A stretch of 64,000 bases of DNA from Vanilla planifolia (taxonomy: Eukaryota; Streptophyta; Magnoliopsida; Asparagales; Orchidaceae), in the NCBI GenBank assembly GCA_023846275.1, contig JAIUJO010000162.1:292297-356296 (forward strand), written 5' to 3'. The translations under genes were made by a program, and so were the position numbers. Shown one piece after another: positions 52,380 through 64,000 of the stretch (its first letter is position 1; every line of letters begins with the position of its first letter). The notes beneath the pieces were generated by a model. It made no database searches. It was not told the origin of the DNA and saw nothing but the letters and a program-made list of their open reading frames with translations.

Positions 52380-55300
52380 TTATGGAGGTTTAAATACAAA
52401 ATCAACCAACAAAAGCTTCCTCAAATACTGTTGGAGAAGAGCACCCCTTTCCCAAACAAAAGACGTAAAACAAGCCTTTTTGGCAATCTAGTCCGCGGGG
52501 CCATTGCCCTTCTGCCAAATGTGAGTAAGCTGAAACGCAAGCTTCCTCCTAACATAATGGATGGCATCAGAGTAAGTACTTCCCTCCATAGGATAGCGAA
52601 TGAGCTGCATCACCTCTTGCCATGTAGTAGTAGAATCAATCTGAATCTCAATAGCAGAGTAGTTCTAGAGCTTAGTCATAGTCAAGAGAATTGCCTCAAG
52701 GATCTCCATAACCTCCATGGCATGTGAGGATTGAGAAACAGCACTCATCCCCATAGCATAAATAGGAGCACCTCCATGGTCCCAACCGTCATACCAATCC
52801 TAGCCCTCTTACCAACAATAGCTGCATCACAATTAATAATAATCCACCAAGTGGGAGGAGGAAGCCAAGTAAGGGTAGAGGACCCCAAAGGGTGAAATGA
52901 CTTCCCGTAGTACGAGGATGAATCATTAGTAGTGATGTTGTTGGTAACAGCCACCTCAAACATGATTTTCTTGATAAGAATGCAACTGCTATAAGTAGAC
53001 TCCTTATGCTTCTTGTGATTCCTATTCTCCCATAAGTAATACATGGTAGTAGCAACTAAAGCAAAATCCATGGCAGCCTTACCACAGGCCTTACCTTGCG
53101 TCGCAACACCAGCAAAGGGCCTAGCCACCTTCATATCCCGAGCCGCCTCACCAAGTATGGGGTCAACCCAAACATGCTGAGCTTCCCTACAATCCCATAA
53201 CACATGCTGCAAGGTCTGCTCAACACCACAACCCCAAGCGCAATCACTACGGTACCCAACATGTCTCTTCATGCACCAAGCAGCTGTAGGAAAAATATCC
53301 CTCACAATCCCCCACATAAATGTACGAACCCAAGGCATAGTTTTCATGTTCCACACCCAAATAATTCCATTTTTTAACAACTCACTAAGCACATGGGCTA
53401 TAAGAGTTTTATAGAACACCCCATAGGTCACCCTATAAGAGTCAGTGGCAGCTTGCACAAGCTGATCCCCAGCCCCATTATTCCTCCAATGCAAAAGAAG
53501 GATGCGATCTATTAACATGTCATAACCCTACTCCATGAGAGAATCCACATTCCAAGTCCCATGAGTATGAACGCCCTCCTTAACCAAGGAAGGCCAGTGA
53601 GTGTCCATGTTAATATATGTTGGCCACCACCTAAGTGGAAGAAAGCCCAACTAATTGTCTAATGTCACCTCCATCCCCAACCTTCTAGGTGAGCCCATCA
53701 ATCACCCACGGCATGGCATCCAAAATCAAATAGTATGCATGAGAAACACAGTGAGGCCTCATGCAAAGATTATTTCCCAAAAGATATTTACTTCTCATAA
53801 CATGTCCCCAAAGACTATCATCATGTTGCAGAAAACTTCTACAGTGTTTCATGACTATTGCATGCTTCCATATTTTAAGGTCAAACAAGCCCAGGCGTCC
53901 TATCTCCTTGGGGAGGGTGGCAGTGTCCCAATCGGTATAGTGAATAGAATGAGTGTGACTTGTGCCACTCCACAAAAATCTCCTCAAAATCTACCCAATT
54001 GTATCTAATGTCCCATGAGGAATAGCACAGTGGCTATGGTAGTAATTGGGGATAGCACACAGAACAGCTCTGATCAGGAGTATAAGGCCAACAAGGGAGA
54101 GGTGTCTCACACTCCATTTTGCAACCTGACACTCGATCCACTGAATGATAAAGTTGTAATCCCCTTTACTAAGTAGCATGGCCGAAATAGGAATGCCAAG
54201 GTAAATAAATCTAGTACCCCTCTGGATATTGAATTTCCTAGCCAAACAACACTTCCACTTCTGCTTCATACCTTTGCTAAACAAAATGTTGGATTTCATT
54301 AAATTGACGCTCAGCCCCGATAATTGCCTGAAATGCAATAATAATTCTTTTATAGCCTTAATAGAGCGAGAAGAACAAGGAGCATAAACCACAACATCAT
54401 CGACATACAAAAGATGAGAAATGATAGGAGCCATTGGGGCCACATGACAACCAATCAAAGCCTGTGCCTCATACTTACGGGCCAGAATAGCTAAACATTC
54501 CGTGACCATTGTAAAAAGATATGGGGATAAGCGACACCCATGCCAAAGTCCTCTAACAGCATATATCCATGGGAGCCTGTCCCCATTTAATAGAACACCA
54601 AATCTGGGAGACTCAATACACGCCCTCACCCATTTACACCAGGTATCAGGAAATCCCATAAGTAACATCATGTCAATGATAAACTGCCAGTGGACACTGT
54701 CATACGCCTACTCCATATCCAGACTAATAGCCATCAAGCCAGACCTAGCCGATGACCTATGCCTATGAACCGCCATCTCCTGTGCCAAAAAAATATTATC
54801 AGAAATGCACCTACCAGGAACAAAAACACCTTGCTCCCTGGCAATGACACTCGATAACACCCCCTTGAGCCTCTCCACCATGATCTTAGCAACAATATTG
54901 TAAATAATACTACAAAGACTAATAGGGCAAAAATGCTAACGATGCGAACCACCTTGCCTCTTAGGAACCAGGACCACCAAGGTATCCTTCCAAGCAATAG
55001 GCATACAGTAATCCTTGAACAAAGAAAGAATAGCATTAGTAATATCTTCCTGTGTAATAAACCAATATCCTGTAACAAACTCGGAAGTAATCCCGTCCAC
55101 TCCAGGTGCTTTATTCCTCCTGCAAGCCTTAATAGCAGTCATCACCTCATCTGTGGTGGGGCTTTGGAATAATAACGATTGCTGCTGCGAGTCAATACAA
55201 CTATGAGATAATTGACTAAGAGAATGGAACTCCGACGACATCGATCCCCACTTCCTGTTGAAGTACTCAATAAGGATATTGCCTATCTCCCCCGAGTTGT

Positions 55301-56471
55301 GAATGTTCCTCCTAATCTCATAAGTTAACATAGTAATACGATTTTCCCACCACCTTGAGGTAGCAACAGCATGAAACAACGTAGTGTTCCTATCCCCCAA
55401 GTGCGCCCAATAGACCTTAGCCCTTTGCCACCACCACTTCTCCTCCATTGCATATCCCCTGTGAAAGTCCACAATAAGGTTCGCTAAAAGGGAATTCTCC
55501 TGTTCACTAAGTCCCTGATCAGACTCATTCCCCTAAAGGTAAGAAATCATCTCCTCCTTCTCCTTGTTCTTCATCATAACACCCTGTAATTCCTTCTTAC
55601 TCCACATACAAAGAGCCACAAGACATCTATGAAATTTCATAGTAACTAATGTCATAACAATATTGGTAGCCCATCTCACCCATACCTATCTGACAATACC
55701 ATTAGAATGTGGAAGATCAAGCCAAACATTTTCGAACCAATATCTCATTTCCAAGGGTCTATAACATCGTGATCCAAGCTCAATCATCAGAGGGCAATGG
55801 TCCGACCCAACGCGAGCTAAATGAGTCACCAACATAGTAGGAAGCAGATGCAATCCATCCATATTAATAAGGGCTCTATCCAATCTTTCCCAAATCCGAG
55901 CCACACCCTACCTACCATTACACCATATGAATCTATTACCTAAAAACACAAGATCTGTCATCCTAAGCACCTGCATCGTATGAAAGAACTCTTGCTGGCA
56001 AAGGCCACAGGTGAACACCCTCCCACCTCGTTTCTCATCCTGGGATAGCACAATGTTAAAATCGTCCACAATCATCATCGGACCTCCCTTAGCCTCCTCC
56101 TCAGTGAGAATCTTCTAGATAGCCTTACGCCTATAAGGATCCTTAGGGGAATATACAACACAGCACCTCAAAGACAAGCCATCTCCCACATCAACCGTAG
56201 TAACAACCACGTGAGGAGATAGGTGGGAAATATAAAGGTTGTGCGACCCCGACCAGAGAATAACCATACCACCAGATTTCCCCATAGAAGGCTGAACAAT
56301 AAACTGCCAATCCCAGTCCATATGTAAATCGGCATCCTTGTGGTTGAAAGTCCCAACTCTAGTTTCTACCAAAGCAATAATCCTAATGTTGGATTCCCTA
56401 ACAAATCATTGTAAGTACCATCTTGACTTCTTATCCCGAATTCCTCGAAAGTTCCATACAGCGATCTTCAT
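52380..56471 (-). pseudogene. LINE ORF2: endonuclease, reverse transcriptase, zf-RVT, RNase H
   Basis: The start is ATG at 56,471 (MKIAVWNFRGI), the usual opening of an APE-type endonuclease. EN motifs follow: LVETRV, DDFN (family GDFN, glycine changed), IWERLDRAL and SDHCPL. RT shows NKAPGVDGIT, FCPISL, LDME-stop-AYDSV (motif A), GCRLSPYLF, and YVDD at 54,396-54,407 (motif C). The thumb includes FLWSGTSH. The zf-RVT domain at about 53,380-53,150 reads MPWVRTFMW, then CAWGC and HVLWDC. RNase H shows WWIIINCDAA, EILEAI, IQIDSTT and HIWQKGNGPAD, and the ORF ends in TAA. From 56,471 to 53,685 one frame stays open apart from single-codon stops. Later parts contain frameshifts at about 53,630 and 52,785. 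Internal stops are TAG (eleven seen) and one TGA. ORF2 would nick target DNA and prime reverse transcription there. Confidence 0.93.
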
Positions 56472-56596
56472 TACATGTAACAACTACCAGGGTGTAATGA
56501 ATAAACCTACCACAAGGAGCATCCCTAGTAACTAACACCTCGAGCCTCACCACACCATGCATAAGACAGTAAGCCACAAAGATTGCACACCCCATC

Positions 56597-57955
56597 CTAC
56601 AATGCCATGGTCCACCTCGTAGCCATTCCAGCCTTATCCTCCATAGCATTCTTCGAATTCTCATACTCCCACTTTTGTTCACAACACGACTCTTTCAATT
56701 TGAGCAAACCACCAAAAATGGTGAGCTGCAGTCCACGACATGCAGCATAGGGGAATAACCCCTCAACGTTACCTCCAGGGAATTCATTAGCATTCTGTCT
56801 CGACACCCCATCCTTCAAAGTAGCTCCATGATTTCCCTCCCGCTCCCCACCATTATGCCCCTCAACACTTCCAGGATTCGGTCGAAGAATACTTTGTGCT
56901 TGACATGAAGCGCTCCCAACATCCGAGCCCTTCAGCTTTGGCAACCAAGATTTTCCATATTGCGCACAATCCCTGCGAATAGAGACACTTCTTTTACTCA
57001 TCATGGATCTTCCCCGACTTGTGTTTCCATGTGCGTACTCTCCAAGCGTCTCATGCACATGCATCCTATCCTATACTCCCATATTTTTTTGTTGATTTTG
57101 TATAACTCTTCGCTTCCTCTGTTGGACTATAATCCAAGGCCTTAGTTCAACATTAATCTTGTCATCAGGCACGACCCAAGGATCCCGAGGGGTCGGCATC
57201 CCCAAAGTATCATGATTGTGCACTCCTGGCAATTTCGACACGTCACGGACATGCAAGGCAACCTATGTAGGCTGCACGCTTGTACCTGCACCCATATGGC
57301 ATGCTATCGCAGCAATGTTTGTAGCATTAGCATGTATGGTCTAAGCAGCTTCGACTTCGTTCCTCTGCATATTATTACGAGGGATTGTTCCACCACGTAC
57401 TTTACCATCCTCACAATTTGCATGCATATCATTTGTCTCAACATTCACACCAGCAACAAATGTCTTGCCCGTATGTTCCATGTCTCCTGTGGCTTTTGCA
57501 TGTCCAGCCATGCGCGGGCAATTCTCCTTACTATGTCCAACATATCCACATCCAAAGCATAGCCGCGGTAGCCCTTCATACCCAAACGGTTGGACGGTCC
57601 TTCCAAGCTCTCCACTGAGCACATGTCGAGTTTGAGTTGCTTGGTTAAGTCAATGCATATGCACACCCTGGCAAAAGCTGATCTCCTTAATTGTGTCGTC
57701 CAACCATCCAATAAGATGGCTTCCCCAATGTTCATGGCTATACAGACAATGTCATCAATATCCCAATACAAAAGCGATAGGGCCGAGAGGCGAACCCACA
57801 CAGGAGCACACATGGCAGAACCTGATGATGGCTGAAAGTGCGCAGTCCACATGTCAAGCCCCATGGCTTGCCCACCAACCTGCCAAGTCCCCCTAATATA
57901 TAGTGCCTATATTTTGTTGTCGTCAATCTTCACTTTAATGAACATATTTTAAGTA
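56597..57955 (-). pseudogene. LINE ORF1: DUF4283-like RNA-binding protein with CCHC knuckle, 5'-truncated
   Basis: The minus strand reads LYIRGTWQVGGQAMG and WTAHFQPSSG, then PVWVRLSALSLLYWD and FARVCICIDLTKQLKLDM, the DUF4283 pattern of plant LINE and gag-like proteins. After a frameshift near 57,620 it continues with GYEGLPRLCFGCGYVGHSKE, a perfect C-x2-C-x4-H-x4-C knuckle, and then PWIIVQQRKRR, a segment typical of plant L1 ORF1. A long low-complexity C-terminal part runs to 56,597. In-frame TAG codons lie at about 57,907, 57,341, 57,263 and 57,071. ORF1 would bind the element RNA. The N-terminus is missing at the LINE 5' end. Plus-strand frames across this interval are shadows. Confidence 0.88.
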
Positions 57956-60900
57956 ATATGACTTATTATTCTTCAATTTTTTTAATGATGCTATGTGCAA
58001 CTTTGATTGTGCCAAAATATTTTTCATTAATTTATTATTAAAAAAATCATTTTTGCTAGCTATTAATAATTACCTTGAATATTTTAAAAATTGGTAAATC
58101 ATAATTTTCATGACAATTATATATTTAAACTAAAATTGAGATCTTATTTATTTTTATTTTTAAGACAAATTTAATCTTTAAATAATATCAAAAAAGTTTA
58201 ATACTTTGTTAATAAATAATATTTTTTGTATTTATGTGATAAGAAATATGTGAGGAAAATGAAAATGTGAATTAAATATAATTAATAAAATGACATTAAA
58301 ATAACTAAAATAATTCTATAATTTTATCTATTTACAAATTTGTTTTGTAATTTTTTTTACAAGTTAGGCATGTCCATGAATGTATCAATATAAATGGATT
58401 TGTCATGCAGAGAAACAAGAACTATTGTTATATCAAAAGGTCCAATGAATCAATATTGTGAAGGAAATTACAAAAAAATAATTTACATAAAACTAGGAAA
58501 AGAAAAACTAATTTACTTATAGAATAGTAAAAACTACATTAAAATCATTTAATTTAGTAAACATATATAGCACTCAAATTGAATAACCAATAAAGTAATT
58601 TACATATCATTACAAATAAAAAAACAAGATTAAAAAAAATGTATTAAACAAAACAAAAATAAATGACAACACAAAACATGTAATATTACTAATATATTCA
58701 CATCATAATATCAAAAAATGAGGCAAGAAAACATGTTTTACCAAATATAAAAAAAACAAAAGTTTTTTATGTAAAAAAATAAAAATAGTAGACACTACAA
58801 AAGTTCTAAAAACCAACAAAATATTATGTACAATTTGTCATAAAATACTATGCATGCATTAAAAAAATTAAAAATACACATAAATAAAAAAAATAATGGA
58901 ACATATAATTTATTAATATTAATTGAACATTGCATTAATAAAATACATATATCATGCATATAGGTATGACAAATATTTCTTATAGATAAATATGAACTCA
59001 AGAATAATGAAGGCAAATGTAGGAAGAGATTTCTACAAATTTTCATTCATAAAGATTTTTAGAATGTCAATAGTAAGAGTCTATGTATAAGAATGATAAC
59101 CTTCATGTATGAAAAAAATTCCTTATAAAGAAAACATTGCAAAAGAATAAATATTACAAATGTAAAAAGAGCTAAGAAATGATCACTATTAACTTTGTGA
59201 AATAACTTTTGTTATATTAGTTAACCCAACTAAGAAATTACTTTATGTATTTATACTCTTAAAAACTTTCATCTTGTTCAACCTTTATTTTGAAGATTTG
59301 GCTAATTTCTTTGTAAAAATAAATCCATATAAATAGTTAAATAAACATTATGCTTAGTGTTATATTTGAAATTATGGGCAACAACATTTTTTGGAGTTAC
59401 CAAAATGCAACATATTTTTCTTTCAATGCTATAATTAGATTAAGGTTAAGATAGATAAAATTTGGTGAATATGCCTTCAAAAGAAAATGTTTAAAAGTTT
59501 TATAACAGTAATAAGAATTATACTTAAGAGGACATTATTGAGATTTTGATGTGTTTCGCTTACAGTTAACTTAAGTGGATAAATTTTAGAAGGTTCTTGA
59601 GGTTTTTATTTGTATTAAAGAAATTTAATATTTACATTCAAATTTATCATTGATGAAATGCAAAAAAGAAGTGTTGAATAATAAGATGGATATTTCACGT
59701 GATAGAACTTACATGATCAAAATGTCAAGCACTTAGTAAGAATAACGACGTTCTTTCAATGTATTAGATGTAATTTTCATAGTTAATAGCAATAGGATAT
59801 TTTTAAGTTTTTTTTAAACATGAATCGCTTCATCAAGGTTCATCAAAATGGGTCCCAGAAGCACAGTAGGATTAATATTTGTGAATTTAAATATGACAAT
59901 CCTAAAATAAAAATAAAGTTCTTGTCAATAAAATTATACCTTCTTAAAAATTTAAATTTAGATATATTAAAAAATTGCACAAAATAATCAAATAGATTTT
60001 TATAGTGAATTAAGTAATTTAATACATAAATTTGCAACATGAATCTTTTTATAATTTGAGTTTAATAAAAACCCATGTAACTAAGTCATAATTTGAGATG
60101 CTCATGTTTAGAATATTGAATGCAAGGGCTCACATCTTTCAAGACCAATGTTTTCATAAGACAACATTAAAATAGCCAAAAACTTTTTAGTTTAATTTGT
60201 TACAAAAAAGAATCTAATCTTCCAAAAAATATACCTATTATAAAAATATTAGGCCACAAGTGTTATAAGAATAACATCAAAATTTAGTAAAATTTCAATG
60301 AAAATTGTTTTGAAATTTTGCTTTTAAAAAAAGTTACAAATGGTCTAAGAAAAGGATTTTGCCCTCATAAGCCATTTTCAATTTCAACTAATGTTGAAGT
60401 AGTTAAGATGAATAACTTTGCTATGTTAATTATTTTTTTTGAGTTAAAGGAGAGAAGTCAATTTAAACATTATCTCTTATGAGAGCTACTTGGCTGATGC
60501 GTAGCATAATAATTTTGACATATAGATGATTGTGAGGCCATGATTAGAGTTGCAAAAACACTATTGCTCAAGAATAATTTAAAAAACAGATAGCAAATGT
60601 TTTAAAATCATGCCTTCGTACAAAATAAAATAAGGTGAAGACATAATGTGGTTTGTAGAAAATTGTTAAACATAACAGAAGAAAAGTGAAATGTGGCAAC
60701 GCAACAAGTAGAGGTTTTGAAACATAATGGTTATTTTAATAACTTAAAATAAGCTTTAAGAAAAACAATTGAACTTTTGATAAGATTTTTAATTATATTT
60801 TTTCCACCAGTTATTTAAAATTAAATTAATTGTTTTGCATGATCATAAGACCAATACAAAGTTTGACATAGATTTACTTGAAACACTACATGAGAAAGTT

Positions 60901-60960
60901 TCTCTTAATAATGTTCATTGATGTAAGACAACTTAAATTATGATATTAGTTGAGTTGAAC
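57956..60960 (+). repeat. Direct repeat R2, second copy of R1
   Basis: Collinear with 29,480-32,690 in the same orientation but without the internal duplication. The right end (about 60,720-60,930) is the decayed copia gag start, with DIDLLETLHEKVS corresponding to the LW-x-L motif region of R1. The left end coincides with the 5' end of the LINE at about 57,955. Open frames at 58,795-59,046 and 59,843-60,040 (minus) are hydrophobic AT-rich chance frames. Confidence 0.6.
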
Positions 60961-61289
60961 AATTGAATTTTATTTGTTGTTATTAGTTTATTATATTTTT
61001 TAATTAAATATGATTTTTAATGTTTTGTATGAGTTCTCCATAATATTTTCGTCCTATCTTACTAACGATATAATTTTTGCATGTTTTGAATGAGTGGTAG
61101 TATAGTCAGTTTTTCTTTTTAATTTATGTTTAAAATTATAGTCTTTTTAAAGCCTTATGATGGAATTAATAGATAGATCCTTTTTTAATATTGACATTAT
61201 ATTTTTAGAAATAATGTTTTCTTTATCTAAAAGAATACACAAGCATAGTTTTTCATCCAATTATTTTAATTGATTATCTGATATCTAAA
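60961..61289. other. Unassigned AT-rich stretch
   Basis: Between R2 and the LINE RT fragment. Nothing was recognised. Confidence 0.3.
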
Positions 61290-61710
61290 TTATGATTTGA
61301 GTTTATCTCCAGCATTATTGTCACCCTTTTCAACATTACCTTCCATCATAAATCTTATTATAGGAGTTCTTAATACCTATGCTACATTAATAATGTTTGG
61401 CCATACCCTTAATCCCTTTAGTCCTAAATCTAATAAATCATTGGGTATTATATTGATTTTAGCTATGCCAACCCAAAAAATGATTGAAGTTATGAAATTA
61501 AATGTAATGATAATTACCACTATGACCATGTTATCACTAAGAGTGCATATATGGTTAGATTTAAATATTAAATTAATAATAACAGCCCTTCCAATAAGAA
61601 AAAAAGGATTTGGTAGTGTAAGCCACATCTTTGTTCATCATTTTTTTTCTAATTTGGCATTATTCTTCATATTAGGGATTTCTTGTAAAAAATGATTATG
61701 ATACAATATA
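61290..61710 (-). pseudogene. LINE reverse-transcriptase thumb fragment
   Basis: The minus strand contains PFFLIGRAVIINLIFKSN, then FITSIIFWVGIAKINIIP, then LGLKGLRVWPNIINVA. These are the counterparts of the plant L1 RT blocks 'LSxAGRxxLIxSVLxS', 'FxWGG' and 'GGLGIxxLxxxN'. About 130 codons survive. Neither the catalytic core upstream nor the RNase H downstream could be read. The 132-residue plus-strand frame at 61,297-61,695 is the antisense shadow. The copy is closer in decay to the old arm LINEs than to the GC-rich one. Confidence 0.7.
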
Positions 61711-64000
61711 AATTTGTTTGTACTACTTCTAAATAGCTTGAGATCATTTTAATTCATATCTTTGACATTCTCTTACAAAACTTTAAACAATATTTGGCAT
61801 AATTCACATTTTTTTACTCATCTAATAAATGTGTTATACATTGCCCTATATGTTATTTTATTTTGCTTCTAACTATTTTATAGGAATGTGAAACAGAAGT
61901 TCTTGAACTCGTCAACCAAAATGGTGAGAATCCATTATAATTATGGAAGTAGGTAACCTTCATGCATGTGATTACAATATGGAGACAAAGTTCTTGTTAT
62001 GCTCTTCCCAATTTTCGTATGTCTGATGTTCATGTACATATCATTGAAATGGTATATTTGTATTGAAATATGCCAATCATATTAGTCCAACATATGCAAA
62101 GATTGAGTCTATTTAGTATAAGTGTTGAGATGCTTTTCCTATGCTCATATTTGAATATTCATTCTAACTATTCTACTTAGAAAAAAATTTTACAACAACA
62201 CTACATCATAGGTTGAATGTTATTAATGATAACGAAGTGTAAATGGATGACAACACAATCAACATATATCATATTAGTCTATTCACTAAAATTCTTTATG
62301 AACCTTCAAACTTGTCTGAGGTTCCACATATAGCATGCTATAATGATAGCTAGTTTTTCCTTACATAATGTTATGATTTGAAGAAGTTTTACATCATAAT
62401 AATAATATATTTTGATGGATGTTACTTTGTTGCACACTTTCTTCATCCATTAGTTGTTGAAGTTGTATTAAGAAAATAATGCACTAAGATGAGCAGTACA
62501 CACCATCTATTGTTGTTCAACTATTTTTATGTTGTGATTTTCGATGCACAATAATAGTAACTCTAAAATGTAGAAGTATTATCTTACAAAAATATTATTT
62601 TTATGATACAAAATAGAAAAAAACCTCGAATAACTGAATTCTACTCCACTGTAGTAAGAAAATTACTCCATATTTTAAATGTCATGCCCCTTAAGTTGGA
62701 AAAATTATGGAAGCTATAATTTCTCTATATTGATAACAACTTTGCATTTATCAAGAATTGATGTTCCATCACTACAAGAGTTGAATTTCTTATTGTAGTT
62801 CTCTTAGCAAAAGATATGCCCACATTATTATTTCTTTGCATATTAAGCTCCATTTTATGTTTACCAAACGAGTTTCAATGCTTACATCATGCAATTTCCT
62901 AACTCCCATTGCATATTTTCTCGTTCTTGGAATAGATTCATTAACACACTACAATCCACTAAAATTTTAAAATTGCTAACTTGCAATTGGTTTCATAATT
63001 GAAGACACCTAGCTATGTCTATTACATTGAATTTATGTGTTATTTGATTTATTTAAACATTAAAAAAATCTAAACACATTTCCTTTAAATTATTTCTAAT
63101 AATTCTAACTATAATAACACCTCAATTGATGAATAACATCTCACCAATGATTTTTAACTACATCCAGATCATTGATGTAACCACTAATTGCTTCCATTTT
63201 TTTTTCCAATGTTCTTAACAATTAATCTATGATTCACAAAATCATTCGTTTGACATATTCCTAAAAAGTTTATTGGAAAAAAGCTTATCGTCAAGCTACA
63301 ATTCTCTTTAATATTACATATATAACATTTATTACAATTTCACTTAAGTACTCAATATTCTTAACTATGTTAGCTTCCCCAATATTCTATAATATTAAAG
63401 TGGGTAGTGTGATTATGACCTCTCTAATACAAATTTCATTTTACCATTCCTGTGCATGATGTAATTCATTTCATGATTTTATAGGTATTAAGTTGCATAA
63501 TGGGTAAATTATTTTAAAAAATAATGCACACTTATTTATCTTCTTTATAATAAAAAAGCATGGACAATTGAATCCTCATTTGGACATGTTTGGAAAACTA
63601 AAGCGAGTTGGAAGTTTAGGTTCATTAAGTTAAATGGAAATGCCACATTTTTTTGAATAATATCCATGGTAACATTAACATCTTTAAAGGGCATTTGGTT
63701 CTTCATAATTGTCATCTAAATTTTAGAATTAGCTCTTTTCCTCTAAATTTTATTGTTTGGTGGTAACTTTATTTCCTTAAGTCTTCTAAAGTAATTCAAT
63801 AATATATAGATCTGTTAGGAATGTTTTGTACTATATAAGCTCACAATAATATGATAATTATTTTGTTAACAAATTTTAACTTAACAAAAAAGTCATACGC
63901 ATAAAGAATATTGTATTTTTATAGCAACATTATCGACTTTTATTCTTTAGTCCTCTAAGCAATGAATGAAAAGAAATGAATCACACAAGTAGAACATTCT
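61711..64000. other. Unassigned AT-rich region
   Basis: No gene or repeat could be recognised. The upstream part of the LINE fragment at 61.3-61.7 kb might extend here on the minus strand, but no RT motif was readable. Confidence 0.35.

Larger units (their letters stand above)
52350..57955 (-). mobile_element. Young, GC-rich, 5'-truncated L1-clade LINE
   Basis: A 5.6-kb plant non-LTR retrotransposon on the minus strand carrying ORF1 and ORF2 and a short 3' UTR (ORF2 stop at 52,380-52,382). The 3' end runs into an A-rich stretch ('aaagaagaaaaagg' on the minus strand at about 52,318-52,331), which may be its tail or pre-existing copia DNA. The 5' end lies inside the ORF1 DUF4283 region, a common 5' truncation. 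It is clearly richer in G and C than everything around it, and its proteins are still readable, so it is the latest major insertion. No perfect target-site duplication was found. It cannot move itself because both ORFs carry stops. Confidence 0.92.

Noticed and set aside
53655..54008. Plus-strand open frames across 52.4-57.9 kb as possible genes
   Set aside because: They lie opposite LINE ORF1/ORF2 reading frames that carry clear RT, endonuclease, zinc-knuckle and RNase H motifs. The plus-strand products show no motif and are open only because the LINE is GC-richer.
1..64000. An intact host gene, defence system or gene cluster
   Set aside because: Both strands were read for conserved domains; all readable proteins apart from one unidentified stretch near 13 kb belong to retrotransposons, and all carry inactivating lesions.

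Overview
The window looks like intergenic DNA from a large, repeat-filled land-plant genome. No intact host gene, tRNA, rRNA or CRISPR array could be recognised. The base composition is very AT-rich throughout. The single exception is a visibly GC-richer block at about 52.35-57.95 kb, which is the youngest mobile element here. The recognisable proteins are all plant-type retrotransposon proteins: L1-clade LINE ORF1 with a CCHC knuckle, LINE ORF2 with endonuclease, RT, zf-RVT and RNase H, and Ty1/copia gag, protease, integrase, RT and RNase H. The strong AT bias and the pattern of premature stops fit long decay by deamination of methylated cytosine. A gymnosperm, possibly a very low-GC gnetophyte-like genome, is a reasonable guess, but the sequence does not settle the species.

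Layout. 1-5,980: a diverged tandem repeat with units of about 0.35-0.42 kb, in one orientation up to about 2.33 kb and in the opposite orientation from about 2.62 kb. 6.4-10.2 kb: a decayed copia element on the minus strand (RT and RNase H remain) between two direct repeats that are probably its LTRs. 10.3-14.75 kb: mostly unassigned, with one unidentified coding-like stretch near 13 kb. 14.76-25.06 kb (arm B, minus) and 36.56-47.83 kb (arm A, plus): two old copies of one 10-11 kb segment facing each other as a giant inverted repeat. Each contains a decayed L1-type LINE, plus conserved flanks and a 0.4-kb repeat family. 25-36.5 kb: the spacer between the arms. It holds a long (TA)n run and a 3.2-kb repeat (R1) that ends in a copia gag start and carries an unusual duplication-inversion.

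50.6-52.35 kb: a decayed copia gag-pol on the minus strand. 52.35-57.95 kb: the GC-rich, 5'-truncated LINE on the minus strand. 57.96-60.96 kb: R2, a direct second copy of R1. 61.3-61.7 kb: one more LINE RT fragment on the minus strand. The rest is AT-rich DNA in which nothing was recognised.

Nothing here works together as a pathway. The window is a record of layered insertion, duplication, inversion and mutational decay. The most informative signals are the large inverted duplication, the near-exclusive use of TAG among premature stops in the young LINE, the head-to-head tandem array, and the tandem duplication with inverted insert inside R1. All identities quoted are by-eye readings; no alignment or database search was run.
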